A stretch of 23,342 nucleotides of DNA from Patescibacteria group bacterium (GTDB lineage Bacteria > Patescibacteriota > Microgenomatia > Daviesbacterales > UBA10151), in NCBI GenBank assembly GCA_018816815.1, contig JAHIVD010000078.1, forward strand, positions 1 through 23,342, written 5' to 3'. This document shows positions 15,033 to 22,363 of the stretch, in pieces; position 1 is the first letter of the stretch; each line of letters begins with the position of its first letter. A program made the position numbers and the translations under genes. The notes beneath the pieces are model-generated. The model did no database searches and was not told where the DNA came from. It saw nothing but the letters and a program-made list of their open reading frames with translations.

Positions 15033-15515
15033 TTAAAATTCTAAATCAACTATTACTAGTATAGCATTCCCCGTACCTAAAAGCAAATAAGTGAATTGAC
15101 TCGCGGTTGATTCATAATGATTAATATTACAAACCCCATAATCTACTATTTCTACAGACTCCGGAATTGCTCTAAAAACCAAAGTTGAAGAAGGAGGCCT
15201 TATATCAACTAACTTTTCTTCCTCTAGTATTTTCTTTAGAATAGGCACTTCTTGTGAGAGTTTTACAAAAAGGCTTTGAGCTCTCTCTAGAGTGATATTA
15301 AAGAATTCTAGGAATCGTTGAGTTTCTTCATTCTGAAGCTGGTTATCGATAATCCCGGCAATTTTGTCTCTTTTTTCGGTTTGGCTTATCTCCGAGGGAC
15401 AAAAGCAAACGGGTTGATTGCTGAAAAGGAAAAAACGGCGAAACTCATAGTTAAAATCCCCTTCGTTTCTAGATTTTAAAATTTTTTCATATACTGTCAG
15501 GAACTCACGCAACAA
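15033..15515 (-). CDS. Hypothetical protein, 160 residues, 5' end possibly frameshifted
   Basis: Not recognised. A helical N-terminal half (LREFLTVYEKILKSRNEGDFNYEFRRFFLF), two cysteines in QPVCFCPSE, a helical middle (RFLEFFNITLERAQSLFVKLSQEVPILKKILEEEK), and a strand-rich C-terminal half ending GTGNAILVIVDLEF. Cytoplasmic by appearance. The open frame starts at TTG 15515 without a convincing binding site. An ATG at 15540, preceded by TAATTT five bases upstream, opens a frame that hits TGA after 11 codons. Removing one A from the A6 run at about 15522-15527 would join it to this frame as MRQTKIRNLLREFLTVYEK. So the gene may really start at 15540 with a one-base error or slip. Function unknown. 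Confidence 0.55.
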   Translation of the reverse strand: MLREFLTVYEKILKSRNEGDFNYEFRRFFLFSNQPVCFCPSEISQTEKRDKIAGIIDNQLQNEETQRFLEFFNITLERAQSLFVKLSQEVPILKKILEEEKLVDIRPPSSTLVFRAIPESVEIVDYGVCNINHYESTASQFTYLLLGTGNAILVIVDLEF

Positions 15516-15588
15516 ATTCCGGATTTTTTGTTTGCCTCATATGTTAAATTACTGCAGTAATCAGCTAAAACTAAGCGAGTAATAAATA

Positions 15589-15813
15589 TTAGAAACTACA
15601 ATCTGTCAGAAACATATAACCATTAAGGGCTTTTGTACCTATTGGATACGAAATACCCATAACATTCTCAATGAATCCTAAAACAGAAAAAAGAACCGGG
15701 TTTTGGCTGCTGCAGGCAACTGAATGAATCAACCCTAAACTATAAAGAAAAACAACTATAACTAAAAGGAATATCACCACATGAGAAGTACTAGGCCGAC
15801 TTTGAGTAAACAT
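15589..15813 (-). CDS. Hypothetical small membrane protein
   Basis: A 74-residue protein. A short polar N-terminus (MFTQSRPSTSH) is followed by a strong transmembrane segment at about 12-32 (VVIFLLVIVVFLYSLGLIHSV), a cysteine, and a moderately hydrophobic second stretch (VLFSVLGFIENVMGISYPIG, about 40-59) that could be a second membrane span. No family recognised. Supported by a TGGTATACT extended -10 that ends 8 bases before the ATG. Confidence 0.5.
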   Translation of the reverse strand: MFTQSRPSTSHVVIFLLVIVVFLYSLGLIHSVACSSQNPVLFSVLGFIENVMGISYPIGTKALNGYMFLTDCSF

Positions 15814-15821
15814 CTATTTTC

Positions 15822-15830
15822 AGTATACCA
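15822..15830 (-). promoter_or_regulatory. Extended -10 box of the 74-residue membrane protein gene
   Basis: TGGTATACT on the minus strand, 8 bases before the ATG at 15813. No Shine-Dalgarno. Same spacing as at the slipin gene. Confidence 0.45.
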
Positions 15831-15850
15831 AATAATGCATTCCCTGTTCT

Positions 15851-16120
15851 TTAACTTTTAACTGTTTTAGTTGCTTTAGCTTTCTTAGTTTTTTTTACTC
15901 CCGAAGCCTGAGTGACTGAATCTTTTATTTCCATTGCCCTTTTGCTGATTTCTTTTAAGACCTTATCTCCTTCTTTTTGCAAATCCTTTAAAACACTTTC
16001 AGCTTTTTTCCGGTTTTTCTCATCAGAAAGAGCAAGGGCGGCTGCTGCGGCTGCTGCACCGATAATTGCACCTGCCACACCGGTTGCCAGCGAACTTGAG
16101 CCTTTATCTTTTGCTGTCAC
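15851..16120 (-). CDS. YtxH-like small protein (Gly/Ala-rich membrane segment plus lysine-rich tail)
   Basis: An 89-residue protein with a Gly/Ala-rich hydrophobic segment (residues 11-31, ATGVAGAIIGAAAAAAALALS), then a charged amphipathic helix (DEKNRKKAESVLKDLQKEGDKVLKEISKRAMEIKDSV) and a tail of KKTKKAKATKTVKS. This is the layout of YtxH-domain proteins, whose function is unsettled (envelope or stress associated). The Lys/Ala/Thr tail is histone-like in composition and could bind nucleic acid or polyanionic surfaces; that is speculation. Start is GTG 16120, supported by an almost full-length Shine-Dalgarno. It follows the 88-residue gene by four bases. Confidence 0.65.
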   Translation of the reverse strand: MTAKDKGSSSLATGVAGAIIGAAAAAAALALSDEKNRKKAESVLKDLQKEGDKVLKEISKRAMEIKDSVTQASGVKKTKKAKATKTVKS

Positions 16121-16123
16121 AAA

Positions 16124-16135
16124 ATCACCCCCTTT
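16124..16135 (-). promoter_or_regulatory. Near-perfect Shine-Dalgarno of the YtxH-like gene
   Basis: On the minus strand AAGGGGGTGAT lies 4 bases before the GTG at 16120 and overlaps the TGA of the upstream gene. It differs from AAGGAGGTGAT by one purine and would pair with nearly the whole 16S rRNA tail. It decides the GTG start and shows that anti-Shine-Dalgarno initiation operates for internal operon genes. Confidence 0.65.
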
Positions 16136-16391
16136 TCTTTTTTGTTGCGAAGTAAGAAGCTTGTTTCATTATTTTTACGGCAATAGCTACCAGGAAAGCA
16201 GGAATCAGAGTTAAAGTCTTTGTCTGAATTTTCTCTTTTATGTCCTGAGTTGTATTCTCCAAACAGTCAGAGAGATTAGTAATAGATTTCAGCGCCTTTA
16301 CCAGATAGTAGGAAACATAAACTATACATACTGTCATAATGAGAAAGCCTAGAGCCAATATGATGCTTAGGAAATCCTGCACTGTATTCAC
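16125..16391 (-). CDS. Hypothetical membrane protein, DUF948-like
   Basis: An 88-residue protein with a long N-terminal transmembrane helix (about 7-33, FLSIILALGFLIMTVCIVYVSYYLVKA), then an amphipathic helix (LKSITNLSDCLENTTQDIKEKIQTK) and a second hydrophobic stretch (LTLIPAFLVAIAVKIM, 59-75) with a basic end. The helix-then-amphipathic layout, directly upstream of a YtxH-like gene, resembles the DUF948-YtxH pairing of Firmicutes. This is a pattern resemblance, not a proven homology. Start is GTG 16391 with TGGTATAAT 7 bases upstream, so it probably begins a leaderless two-gene transcript. Confidence 0.6.
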   Translation of the reverse strand: MNTVQDFLSIILALGFLIMTVCIVYVSYYLVKALKSITNLSDCLENTTQDIKEKIQTKTLTLIPAFLVAIAVKIMKQASYFATKKKRG

Positions 16392-16398
16392 AAAAGGT

Positions 16399-16407
16399 AT
16401 TATACCA
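16399..16407 (-). promoter_or_regulatory. Consensus extended -10 box, leaderless-type, of the DUF948-like/YtxH-like operon
   Basis: TGGTATAAT on the minus strand, perfect extended -10, 7 bases before the GTG at 16391. No Shine-Dalgarno for this first gene, in contrast with the second. Confidence 0.6.
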
Positions 16408-16475
16408 TTCCTTTATAATTTGCATTAGGAAGCTATTTTAGGTATTATATATAGATGGCTTTGGATAGCTAGTTT

Positions 16476-16835
16476 ATGGAATATTTATCATTAATACCCG
16501 CTACAGCACTAGGCTATTTAGCTTCCAGGACAATAACACACCCAACCTCACGTATAAGAAGGAGGATGCCAAATATTAAGACAAAAAGGGTTCAGGTATT
16601 TCCTGTGTTAAGAGTTAAAGTATTTGGCAAGGTGATACATTTTCATCACTGGATATCTTTTTCCGTTATCCTCCTGGTTTCATTTTTTGTATCCCTTGGC
16701 GTGGTTGATTATATTGTTACCAAAGGCATTCTTTTTGGTGGGATTATTCATGGATTAACTATACCTAGAAAACACCGTAAAATTATTTATAAAGACTACA
16801 CTATTGAAAAATTAGTATCTATTGATCATAATTAG
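16476..16835 (+). CDS. Hypothetical membrane protein with HFHHW motif
   Basis: A 119-residue protein of unknown function. After a short hydrophobic N-terminus (MEYLSLIPATALGYLAS) comes a very basic loop (HPTSRIRRRMPNIKTKRVQ). A strand-like VFPVLRVKVFGKVIHFHHW leads into membrane segments at about 59-78 (WISFSVILLVSFFVSLGVVD) and 80-97 (IVTKGILFGGIIHGLTIP), ending in KHRKIIYKDYT. The three-histidine HFHHW at the membrane edge, with another His in GGIIHGL, could be a metal site. A weak -10-like sequence precedes the ATG by about five bases. The guanylate-kinase-like gene follows after three bases, so they form one operon. Confidence 0.6.
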   Translation: MEYLSLIPATALGYLASRTITHPTSRIRRRMPNIKTKRVQVFPVLRVKVFGKVIHFHHWISFSVILLVSFFVSLGVVDYIVTKGILFGGIIHGLTIPRKHRKIIYKDYTIEKLVSIDHN

Positions 16836-16838
16836 AAG

Positions 16839-17435
16839 GTGAAAGACTCCTCTAAGATTTTAGTAATTCTCACCGGGAAAACAGCTTCTGGTAAAGATAC
16901 TGTAATGACCAAGGTACTTTCCCGATTCCCTGACTTCAAAAGAATAATTTCCACAACTTCAAGAGAGAAACGAATTGGTGAAAAAAATGGCGTAGATTAT
17001 TTTTTCTTAAGTAAACCGGATTTTCTCCGTAAAATCGAAAAAGATGATTTCATTGAATATATTAAATATGGAGGTAATTTATATGGTACGGAAAAATTCC
17101 AGATTTTGAATAATTTAAATAGCAACCTAATCTGGAGAATTGATCCATCCCGTGCAGGAAAGATTCGTGAATTTATCAAAAGTGCTTTTAAGGAAAGTGT
17201 AGCTTCGGATTTATTAAAAAGGGTTTTGGTAATCTATTTAACTGTAGATGATGAAGCGATCCTGAGAAGATTAAAAAAACGGGGTTTAACCCAGGAGGAA
17301 ATAGAAAGAAGAATGCTAGAAGATGCAAAATTTTGGCAGGAATTTAAAGGTAATTATGACTACGTAGTTGAAAATGTCTCTGGAAAATTAGATGAAACTG
17401 TAAATAAAGTCTGCAACTTAACCAGAAATAATTAA
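16839..17435 (+). CDS. Guanylate kinase-like nucleoside monophosphate kinase
   Basis: A 198-residue P-loop kinase resembling guanylate kinase (GMP + ATP to GDP + ADP). P-loop GKTASGKDT (13-21), the GMP-binding region STTSREKRIGEKNGVDYFFLSKPDF (38-62, compare TTRxxRxGExxGxDYxF), YIKYGGNLYGT (compare N-Y-YG), and the lid REx-like LRRLKKRGLTQEEIERRML. Two departures: the residue after the P-loop lysine is Asp instead of Ser/Thr, and YGGNLYGT replaces the common NYYGT. Some P-loop kinases do use GKD, so activity is possible. Starts at GTG 16839, overlapping an AAGG stretch, three bases after the membrane protein gene. Likely fills the Gmk role, but a paralogue with another substrate cannot be excluded. 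Confidence 0.8.
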   Translation: MKDSSKILVILTGKTASGKDTVMTKVLSRFPDFKRIISTTSREKRIGEKNGVDYFFLSKPDFLRKIEKDDFIEYIKYGGNLYGTEKFQILNNLNSNLIWRIDPSRAGKIREFIKSAFKESVASDLLKRVLVIYLTVDDEAILRRLKKRGLTQEEIERRMLEDAKFWQEFKGNYDYVVENVSGKLDETVNKVCNLTRNN

Positions 17436-17488
17436 AATACACAGGTTATGCAGATTCTTATTCAATCATTGAGGTATGCGCAGCAACA

Positions 17489-17497
17489 TGTTATGTT
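17489..17497 (+). promoter_or_regulatory. Candidate extended -10 box of zwf
   Basis: TGTTATGTT ends 9 bases before the ATG at 17507. The same stretch offers a weak Shine-Dalgarno-like GGCGGA directly before the ATG. Weaker than the other boxes. Confidence 0.3.
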
Positions 17498-17506
17498 ATA
17501 GGCGGA

Positions 17507-18964
17507 ATGGATAAAATAGATCCCCTTGCTCTTATTATCTTCGGAATTACAGGAAACCTAGCTCAAATAAAACTTATCCCTGCTCTTTACGACATGGCAG
17601 AAAAAAAGTTGCTGCCGGAAAATATGTCAATAACCGGTATTGCCAGGAAAAAGATGACTGAAGCAGAGTTTAAAAACTACATTCACTACGTACTTCATCT
17701 GGCAAATACCCATCATCAACATGAAATCAAAGAAGACGTTTTCAAAACACTTTGCAAAAAATTGCATTATCTTCCTGGCAAGGCAGAAGACTCCAAGCTC
17801 TATCAGGACCTAAACAATCATTTAAGCGAAACAACCCAAAAAAGCAGAAAAGCAGGAAACCGCATTTATTATCTGGCAACTTATCCGGAACTTTACCGCA
17901 GTATTTTTGAGAATTTACAAAAAAATAATCTAAATAAACAAAATAATGGTTGGGTTAGGTTGATGATTGAAAAACCTATTGGTCATGATTTCCCCTCAGC
18001 CAGAAAACTAAATAGTCTGCTTTTAAAGTACTTCACAGAAGATCAGATCTTCAGGTTGGATCATTATTTAGGCAAGGAAACTTTGCAAAATATTCTTACC
18101 TTTAGGTTTGCCAATGATATTTTCGAACCTCTGATAAATAAAGACTGTATTGATCACATTCAAATCACAGCTTCTGAAGATTTTGGCATTGGTAAGCGTG
18201 GAGGATACTATGACAAGGTAGGTGCTTTAAAAGATGTCGGTCAAAATCATCAACTGCAAATGCTGGCTTTTGCTGCCATGAATTCACCAACTAAATTTAG
18301 CAATGAAGCGGTTACAGAGGAACGGATTAAAATTCTTAAAAAGTTAGTGCCTTTGCCGGAAAAGATAGTTTATGGCCAGTATAAAGGATATACAAAGGAG
18401 GAAGATGTAGCTTCAAATTCCCAGACCGATACTTTTTACGCTCTAAAAACACACATTAACAATGACCGCTTCAAAGATGTACCTGTTTATATCAGGGCCG
18501 GGAAAAAACTAAAGAAAACAGTAACAGAAATCTCTATTGTCTTTAAAAACCATGTTAATAGATTATTTAAAGGTAAAGATTGCGGTGATGAACCAAATGT
18601 CTTAATCTACCGCATTCAGCCAAATGAAGGAATTGTGCTTAAGATTTTGACCAAGATTCCGGGCTATGATACAAAGTTGCAGCCGGAATATATGCAATAT
18701 TGCTACAGACACAATCCACATACACATAATGTCCCTGATCCGTATGAACGCTTACTCATTGATACAATCAGAGGTGATCAGACATTCTTTAATGATGCAA
18801 AAGAGATAGAAGCACAGTGGGCTTTCATTGACCCTTTAATTGCAGTCCGCGGGAAACCTGCAATTTACGAACCAGGATCCTGGGGACCCAAGGAAGCCAG
18901 GGAACTGATTGAAAAAGACGGAAGAGGGTGGCTTGAGCCTTCAATGGCATTTTGCAGGATATAG
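17507..18964 (+). CDS. zwf: Glucose-6-phosphate 1-dehydrogenase
   Basis: First step of the oxidative pentose phosphate pathway: glucose 6-phosphate to 6-phosphogluconolactone with reduction of NADP (or NAD). 485 residues, normal length. The dinucleotide-binding motif is GITGNLAQIKLIPALYDM (13-30, usually GxxGDLAxRKLxPALY, here Asn for Asp and Ile for Arg). Also EKPIGHD (155-161), the substrate motif RLDHYLGKE (183-191) and the catalytic His248 in GALKDVGQNHQLQM. VYIRAGKKLKKTVTEISIVFK in the C-terminal half is also typical. The changed NADP-contact residues could affect cofactor preference. The next gene is an IMPase-family phosphatase 61 bases on; gnd is 1.6 kb away. No 6-phosphogluconolactonase is seen in the window. 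Confidence 0.96.
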   Translation: MDKIDPLALIIFGITGNLAQIKLIPALYDMAEKKLLPENMSITGIARKKMTEAEFKNYIHYVLHLANTHHQHEIKEDVFKTLCKKLHYLPGKAEDSKLYQDLNNHLSETTQKSRKAGNRIYYLATYPELYRSIFENLQKNNLNKQNNGWVRLMIEKPIGHDFPSARKLNSLLLKYFTEDQIFRLDHYLGKETLQNILTFRFANDIFEPLINKDCIDHIQITASEDFGIGKRGGYYDKVGALKDVGQNHQLQMLAFAAMNSPTKFSNEAVTEERIKILKKLVPLPEKIVYGQYKGYTKEEDVASNSQTDTFYALKTHINNDRFKDVPVYIRAGKKLKKTVTEISIVFKNHVNRLFKGKDCGDEPNVLIYRIQPNEGIVLKILTKIPGYDTKLQPEYMQYCYRHNPHTHNVPDPYERLLIDTIRGDQTFFNDAKEIEAQWAFIDPLIAVRGKPAIYEPGSWGPKEARELIEKDGRGWLEPSMAFCRI

Positions 18965-19025
18965 CCACCTTAGAACGTATTTTTGAAGGTTTATCCCTTA
19001 AGAAAACAAGAGATGTCAATTTAAT

Positions 19026-19859
19026 ATGAATAGTTCAATTGATTTAGCTATTGATTTAGATGAAGCAAGAGAATATCTTTTAAAACTGATCCTGAAAGCA
19101 GGAGATATTTTAAAGAAATATTTCATTTCAGGAAAATTTACTTCCATATCTAAAGGTGGTGTAGATATTTTAACCCAGGCTGATAAAGAAGTTGATACTT
19201 TTTTACTTAAAAATATTAAAAGTAAATTTCCTCAATGCTCATTCTTAACTGAAGAAACAGCGCCCGGTAATTATCCGTCTTTTAAGGAAAAGGATAACTT
19301 ATGGATTATTGATCCGCTTGACGGAACAATTAATTTTTCAAGGCATAACCCGCATTTTGCCATATCAATTGGTTTAGTTAATAAAGGCATACCACAACTT
19401 AGCGTAGTTTATCTGCCTATAGAAGATAAACTGTACTGGGCACAGATTGACCAAAATGAAGCATTTCTTAATGGTAAAGCAATTAAAGTGTCTGCAACAA
19501 ACGATTTAAAAGAGGTTGTACTCTGTTGTGACTGGGGTTGGAATTTAGAAACAAGGCTGACAGTTGTTAGATGGTTGAAAAAGATAAATGCATCTATCAG
19601 ACAAATTAAATGTATGGGTTCTGCTGTAGCAGATTTGGCCAGTTTAGCAGATGGCAGTATAGACATTTATTTGCACTCAAATTTAAAACCCTGGGATACA
19701 GCAGCTTCTTCACTATTAATTGAAAAAGCTGGCGGTAAAATTACTACTCCGAAGGGTGGCAAATGGAATGTTTTTAATCAGGAAATGCTTGCTTCAAATA
19801 AAATTTTGCATACTACTATACTGGATTTATTATCTAAAAATGTCGAAAATCAGGGCTAA
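19026..19859 (+). CDS. Inositol monophosphatase-family phosphatase
   Basis: A Mg2+-dependent, Li+-sensitive-type sugar phosphatase of the IMPase/FBPase superfamily, 277 residues. Motifs: metal-ligand Glu76/Glu77 in LTEETA, WIIDPLDGTINFSR (93-106) with Asp96 and Asp99, and KPWDTAASSLLIEKAGG (221-237) with Asp224. The family covers inositol-1-phosphatase, histidinol phosphatase, PAP phosphatase and fructose-1,6-bisphosphatase. Being between zwf and gnd, a sugar-phosphate substrate is plausible, such as fructose bisphosphate for hexose recycling in the pentose cycle, but the sequence does not settle it. Likely in one transcript with zwf (61-base gap, no clear own promoter; start ATG 19026 without Shine-Dalgarno). 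Confidence 0.9.
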   Translation: MNSSIDLAIDLDEAREYLLKLILKAGDILKKYFISGKFTSISKGGVDILTQADKEVDTFLLKNIKSKFPQCSFLTEETAPGNYPSFKEKDNLWIIDPLDGTINFSRHNPHFAISIGLVNKGIPQLSVVYLPIEDKLYWAQIDQNEAFLNGKAIKVSATNDLKEVVLCCDWGWNLETRLTVVRWLKKINASIRQIKCMGSAVADLASLADGSIDIYLHSNLKPWDTAASSLLIEKAGGKITTPKGGKWNVFNQEMLASNKILHTTILDLLSKNVENQG

Positions 19860-19939
19860 TATTGTAATGTAGTACAATATGAACTTAAGTCAAGGTTTCA
19901 ACTTATGCTGCAGCCAGCTAAGGGTAGGTTTATAAATAA

Positions 19940-20470
19940 ATGATTATGAAATCAAAAGGATATACTCTATGGTTAAGGCCAACAGGGGAGGCTAATAATA
20001 AATTTGCCAGTATTATTAAAAAATGGGCAAAAGAATACCGGATTTCCATGTTTCAACCACACGTAACTTTACTAGGTGAACTTATGTGCTCAGAAGAGAA
20101 TTTAGAAAAGGATTTAATTGAAAAAATCAAAGAACTGGTTTCAAATCAAAAACCTTTTAAAATAGAACTGGAAGAACTTGATTATGAAGATCATTTCTTT
20201 AGAACGCTTTTTGTAAGAGCCAAAAAAACAGAAGCCCTGCTGGAACTTAACGCTCAAGCAAAAGAAATATTTAAAAAAAAGAATACTCCTCCCTATATGC
20301 CTCATCTGAGTATCTTATACGGAACTTTTACAAAAGCATTAAAAGAAGAACTTGTCAAGGAAATAGGCAAAAATCAATCAATGAAGTTTGAGGTCAGTAG
20401 TATACATTTAATAAAAGGCGGAAGAGTTAAGGATTGGAAAATAATCGGCGAATTTCCATTTAAATCCTAG
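19940..20470 (+). CDS. 2H phosphoesterase, cyclic phosphodiesterase / 2',5'-RNA ligase-like
   Basis: A 176-residue 2H-superfamily protein. The two histidine motifs are PHVTLLG (40-46, His41-Val-Thr43) and PHLSILYG (121-128, His122-Leu-Ser124), fitting the HxT/S pair that catalyses hydrolysis of 2',3'-cyclic phosphates or related bonds. The opening KGYTLWLRP and the spacing resemble the CPDase branch more than ThpR. Biological substrate unknown; RNA-end processing or cyclic nucleotide turnover are the known roles of the superfamily. ATG 19940 and ATG 19946 are both possible starts. A TACAAT at 19873-19878 is a possible -10. It converges with gnd across a tetranucleotide repeat. Confidence 0.85.
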   Translation: MIMKSKGYTLWLRPTGEANNKFASIIKKWAKEYRISMFQPHVTLLGELMCSEENLEKDLIEKIKELVSNQKPFKIELEELDYEDHFFRTLFVRAKKTEALLELNAQAKEIFKKKNTPPYMPHLSILYGTFTKALKEELVKEIGKNQSMKFEVSSIHLIKGGRVKDWKIIGEFPFKS

Positions 20471-20478
20471 GTATAGTA

Positions 20479-20530
<52 letters not shown>

Positions 20531-20544
<14 letters not shown>

Positions 20545-21493
20545 TTACAGGATGTCTGCCAAATTGCCAACGCATAGCAGCAACTACTTTATTTCTAAAA
20601 CCATCCGGAGAATTTGTTTTATCCTGATCAGATTTATCCCTTACCTTGACAGAAGCTTTAATAACCGGAGTATCTATTCCCAATTTTTTAGCCAGCTCAA
20701 CAGTCCAATGCCCCTCACCTTTAGTTTTACCTGATCCTCCTCCTGAACCAATCACAGAGGAAATATTTTTCAGTTCAGGATCATTTTTTAATTCCGCATG
20801 AGTCCATCCAATCAGCCTTGATTCAATGATTGATCCGGTATTGTAAATCCTGAAAACTTCCCTCAGATCGTAAGGAAAAGGTGAGTTTTTCAATATAGAT
20901 GCTCCTTCGCCAATTGCTTCCATCATTCCGTATTCAATACCATTATGAATAGTTTTGGCAAAATGACCTGCTCCGATTAATCCTAAATATGCAAAGGCTT
21001 CTGATTTTGCAACTGCTTTAAAAATAGGCTCTGCTTTTTTAAAATCTTCCTTTAAACCTCCTATCATAATGCATGCTCCGTTTCTTGCGCCTTCTATCCC
21101 CCCTGAAGTGCCAGCATCCATAAAATGAATACCTTTTTTAGAAAGCAATTCATTCCGTCTCAGCGTATCAAGATAAAAAGAATTTCCTCCGTCAATTACT
21201 AAATCTCCTGGTTTTAATTTCTTAGCCAGTTGGTTTAAAATCTCATCAATAGCAGGACCAGCAGTCACCATCAACCAAATTACCCTTGGAGATTCCAGAT
21301 TATCAATCAAATCACTCAAATTCTTTGCTATTTTAAGGTTTTTTGATCCACTTTTTAACTCTTTAGCTTCCTTTTTTAACTGCTCCCTTGGTTCCGGTGA
21401 CCTATTCCAAGCCACTACTCCAATACCTTTTTCCAAAAGAAGTAAAACCATATTTCTACCCATTCTGCCTAAACCAATGTAACCTATCTTCAT
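20531..21493 (-). CDS. gnd: 6-phosphogluconate dehydrogenase, decarboxylating, short form
   Basis: Oxidative decarboxylation of 6-phosphogluconate to ribulose 5-phosphate. The short form (about 300-330 residues, like Bacillus YqeC) rather than the 470-residue form. From ATG 21493, giving MKIGYIGLGRMGRNM: Rossmann motif GLGRMG, VIDGGNS, the substrate signature DAGTSGGIEGARNGACIMIGG, and catalytic Lys180/Asn184 in GHFAKTIHNGIEYGMMEAIGEG. The open frame extends seven codons upstream to TTG 21514, but ATG 21493 matches the family and sits 7 bases after a TATAGT -10. GHWTVELAKKLGIDTPVI near the C-terminus is typical. The last codons lie in a microsatellite. Divergent from the ROK kinase. Confidence 0.94.
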
Positions 21494-21500
21494 GGAATCC

Positions 21501-21529
21501 ACTATACAAAACAAAACTGCCGTTGTAAA
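21501..21529 (-). promoter_or_regulatory. gnd promoter (-35 TTTACA, 17-base spacer, -10 TATAGT)
   Basis: On the minus strand TTTACA (21524-21529), exactly 17 bases, then TATAGT (21501-21506), 7 bases before the ATG at 21493. The start point would be at or next to the A of the ATG. Its -35 overlaps the -10 of the ROK kinase promoter. Confidence 0.6.
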
Positions 21530-21531
21530 CT
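21503..21531 (+). promoter_or_regulatory. ROK kinase promoter (-35 TATACA, 17-base spacer, -10 TAAACT)
   Basis: On the plus strand TATACA (21503-21508), 17 bases, then TAAACT (21526-21531), 7 bases before the ATG at 21539. Each -35 overlaps the opposing promoter's -10. GGAG in the 7-base gap could be a residual ribosome binding site. Confidence 0.5.
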
Positions 21532-21538
21532 GGAGAAA

Positions 21539-22363
21539 ATGTATCTTTTATTTGATATAGGCGGAACAAACATGAGAATAGGGATATCTTCTAACGGAAA
21601 TACCCTGAAAGAAACTAAGATTGTTCCTACGCCGGAAAATTTTGAGCAAGGAATTCAAACCTTAAAACAAATCTCAGACGAGCTCTCAAACAAAGAGAAA
21701 ATAACAGGGGTTGCAGGAGGTATAGCCGGTGTCCTCGACCAGGACAAAACAATGCTTATATCAAGTACCCATATTAACAGATGGGTTAAAAAACCATTTA
21801 AGCAGGAACTTAAAAAAATATTCGGATGCCGTGTTTTTTTGGAAAATGATGCAGCCTTAGGCGGATTAGGAGAAGCAGTCAAGGGCGCCGGCGCAGGGAA
21901 AAATATCGTTGCTTACCTCGGTATAGGAACAGGTATTGGAGGAGTTAGAATTGTTGAAGGAAAAATAGACAAAAACAGCTTAGGTTTTGAACCAGGACAT
22001 CAGATTGTTGTAATTGACGGTAATCAATGCCATTGTGGTAACAAAGGGCACTTGGAAGCCTACGTAGGCGGATTATACATAGAAAAAATTTATCAACAAA
22101 GGGCTGAAAACATCAAGGATGCGGTTATTTGGAATCAAATAGCAAAATATTTGGCTGTTGGATTAAACAACGTAATAGTTCATTGGTCACCTGATGTAGT
22201 AGTTCTTGGCGGATCTGTTATGAAAAGCCTGCCGCTTGATATGACAGCAAATCATCTTAAAAGTATTCTAACTTTATTCCCTCAGCCCCCACAGCTTGTT
22301 TTGGCTACCCTTGGCCATGATGCCGGTCTTTACGGAGCACTTGCCCTGATAGCAGAACATTAG
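21539..22363 (+). CDS. ROK-family sugar kinase, probable glucokinase
   Basis: Phosphorylates glucose (or a related hexose) with ATP. 274 residues, actin-like fold: phosphate-1 motif DIGGTNMRIG (6-15), ENDA with catalytic Asp104 (102-105), GIGTGIGGV (128-136), and LGGSVM. The ROK zinc site is recognisable as EPGH154 with C164-H-C166-G-N-K-G-H171-L-E. In most ROK proteins the last position is Cys (CxCGxxGCxE), so the ligand set would be two Cys and two His. The Glu of the EPGH motif marks a sugar kinase rather than a repressor, and no N-terminal helix-turn-helix is present. Product glucose 6-phosphate feeds zwf; the gene is divergent from gnd with interlocked promoters. Confidence 0.9.
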   Translation: MYLLFDIGGTNMRIGISSNGNTLKETKIVPTPENFEQGIQTLKQISDELSNKEKITGVAGGIAGVLDQDKTMLISSTHINRWVKKPFKQELKKIFGCRVFLENDAALGGLGEAVKGAGAGKNIVAYLGIGTGIGGVRIVEGKIDKNSLGFEPGHQIVVIDGNQCHCGNKGHLEAYVGGLYIEKIYQQRAENIKDAVIWNQIAKYLAVGLNNVIVHWSPDVVVLGGSVMKSLPLDMTANHLKSILTLFPQPPQLVLATLGHDAGLYGALALIAEH

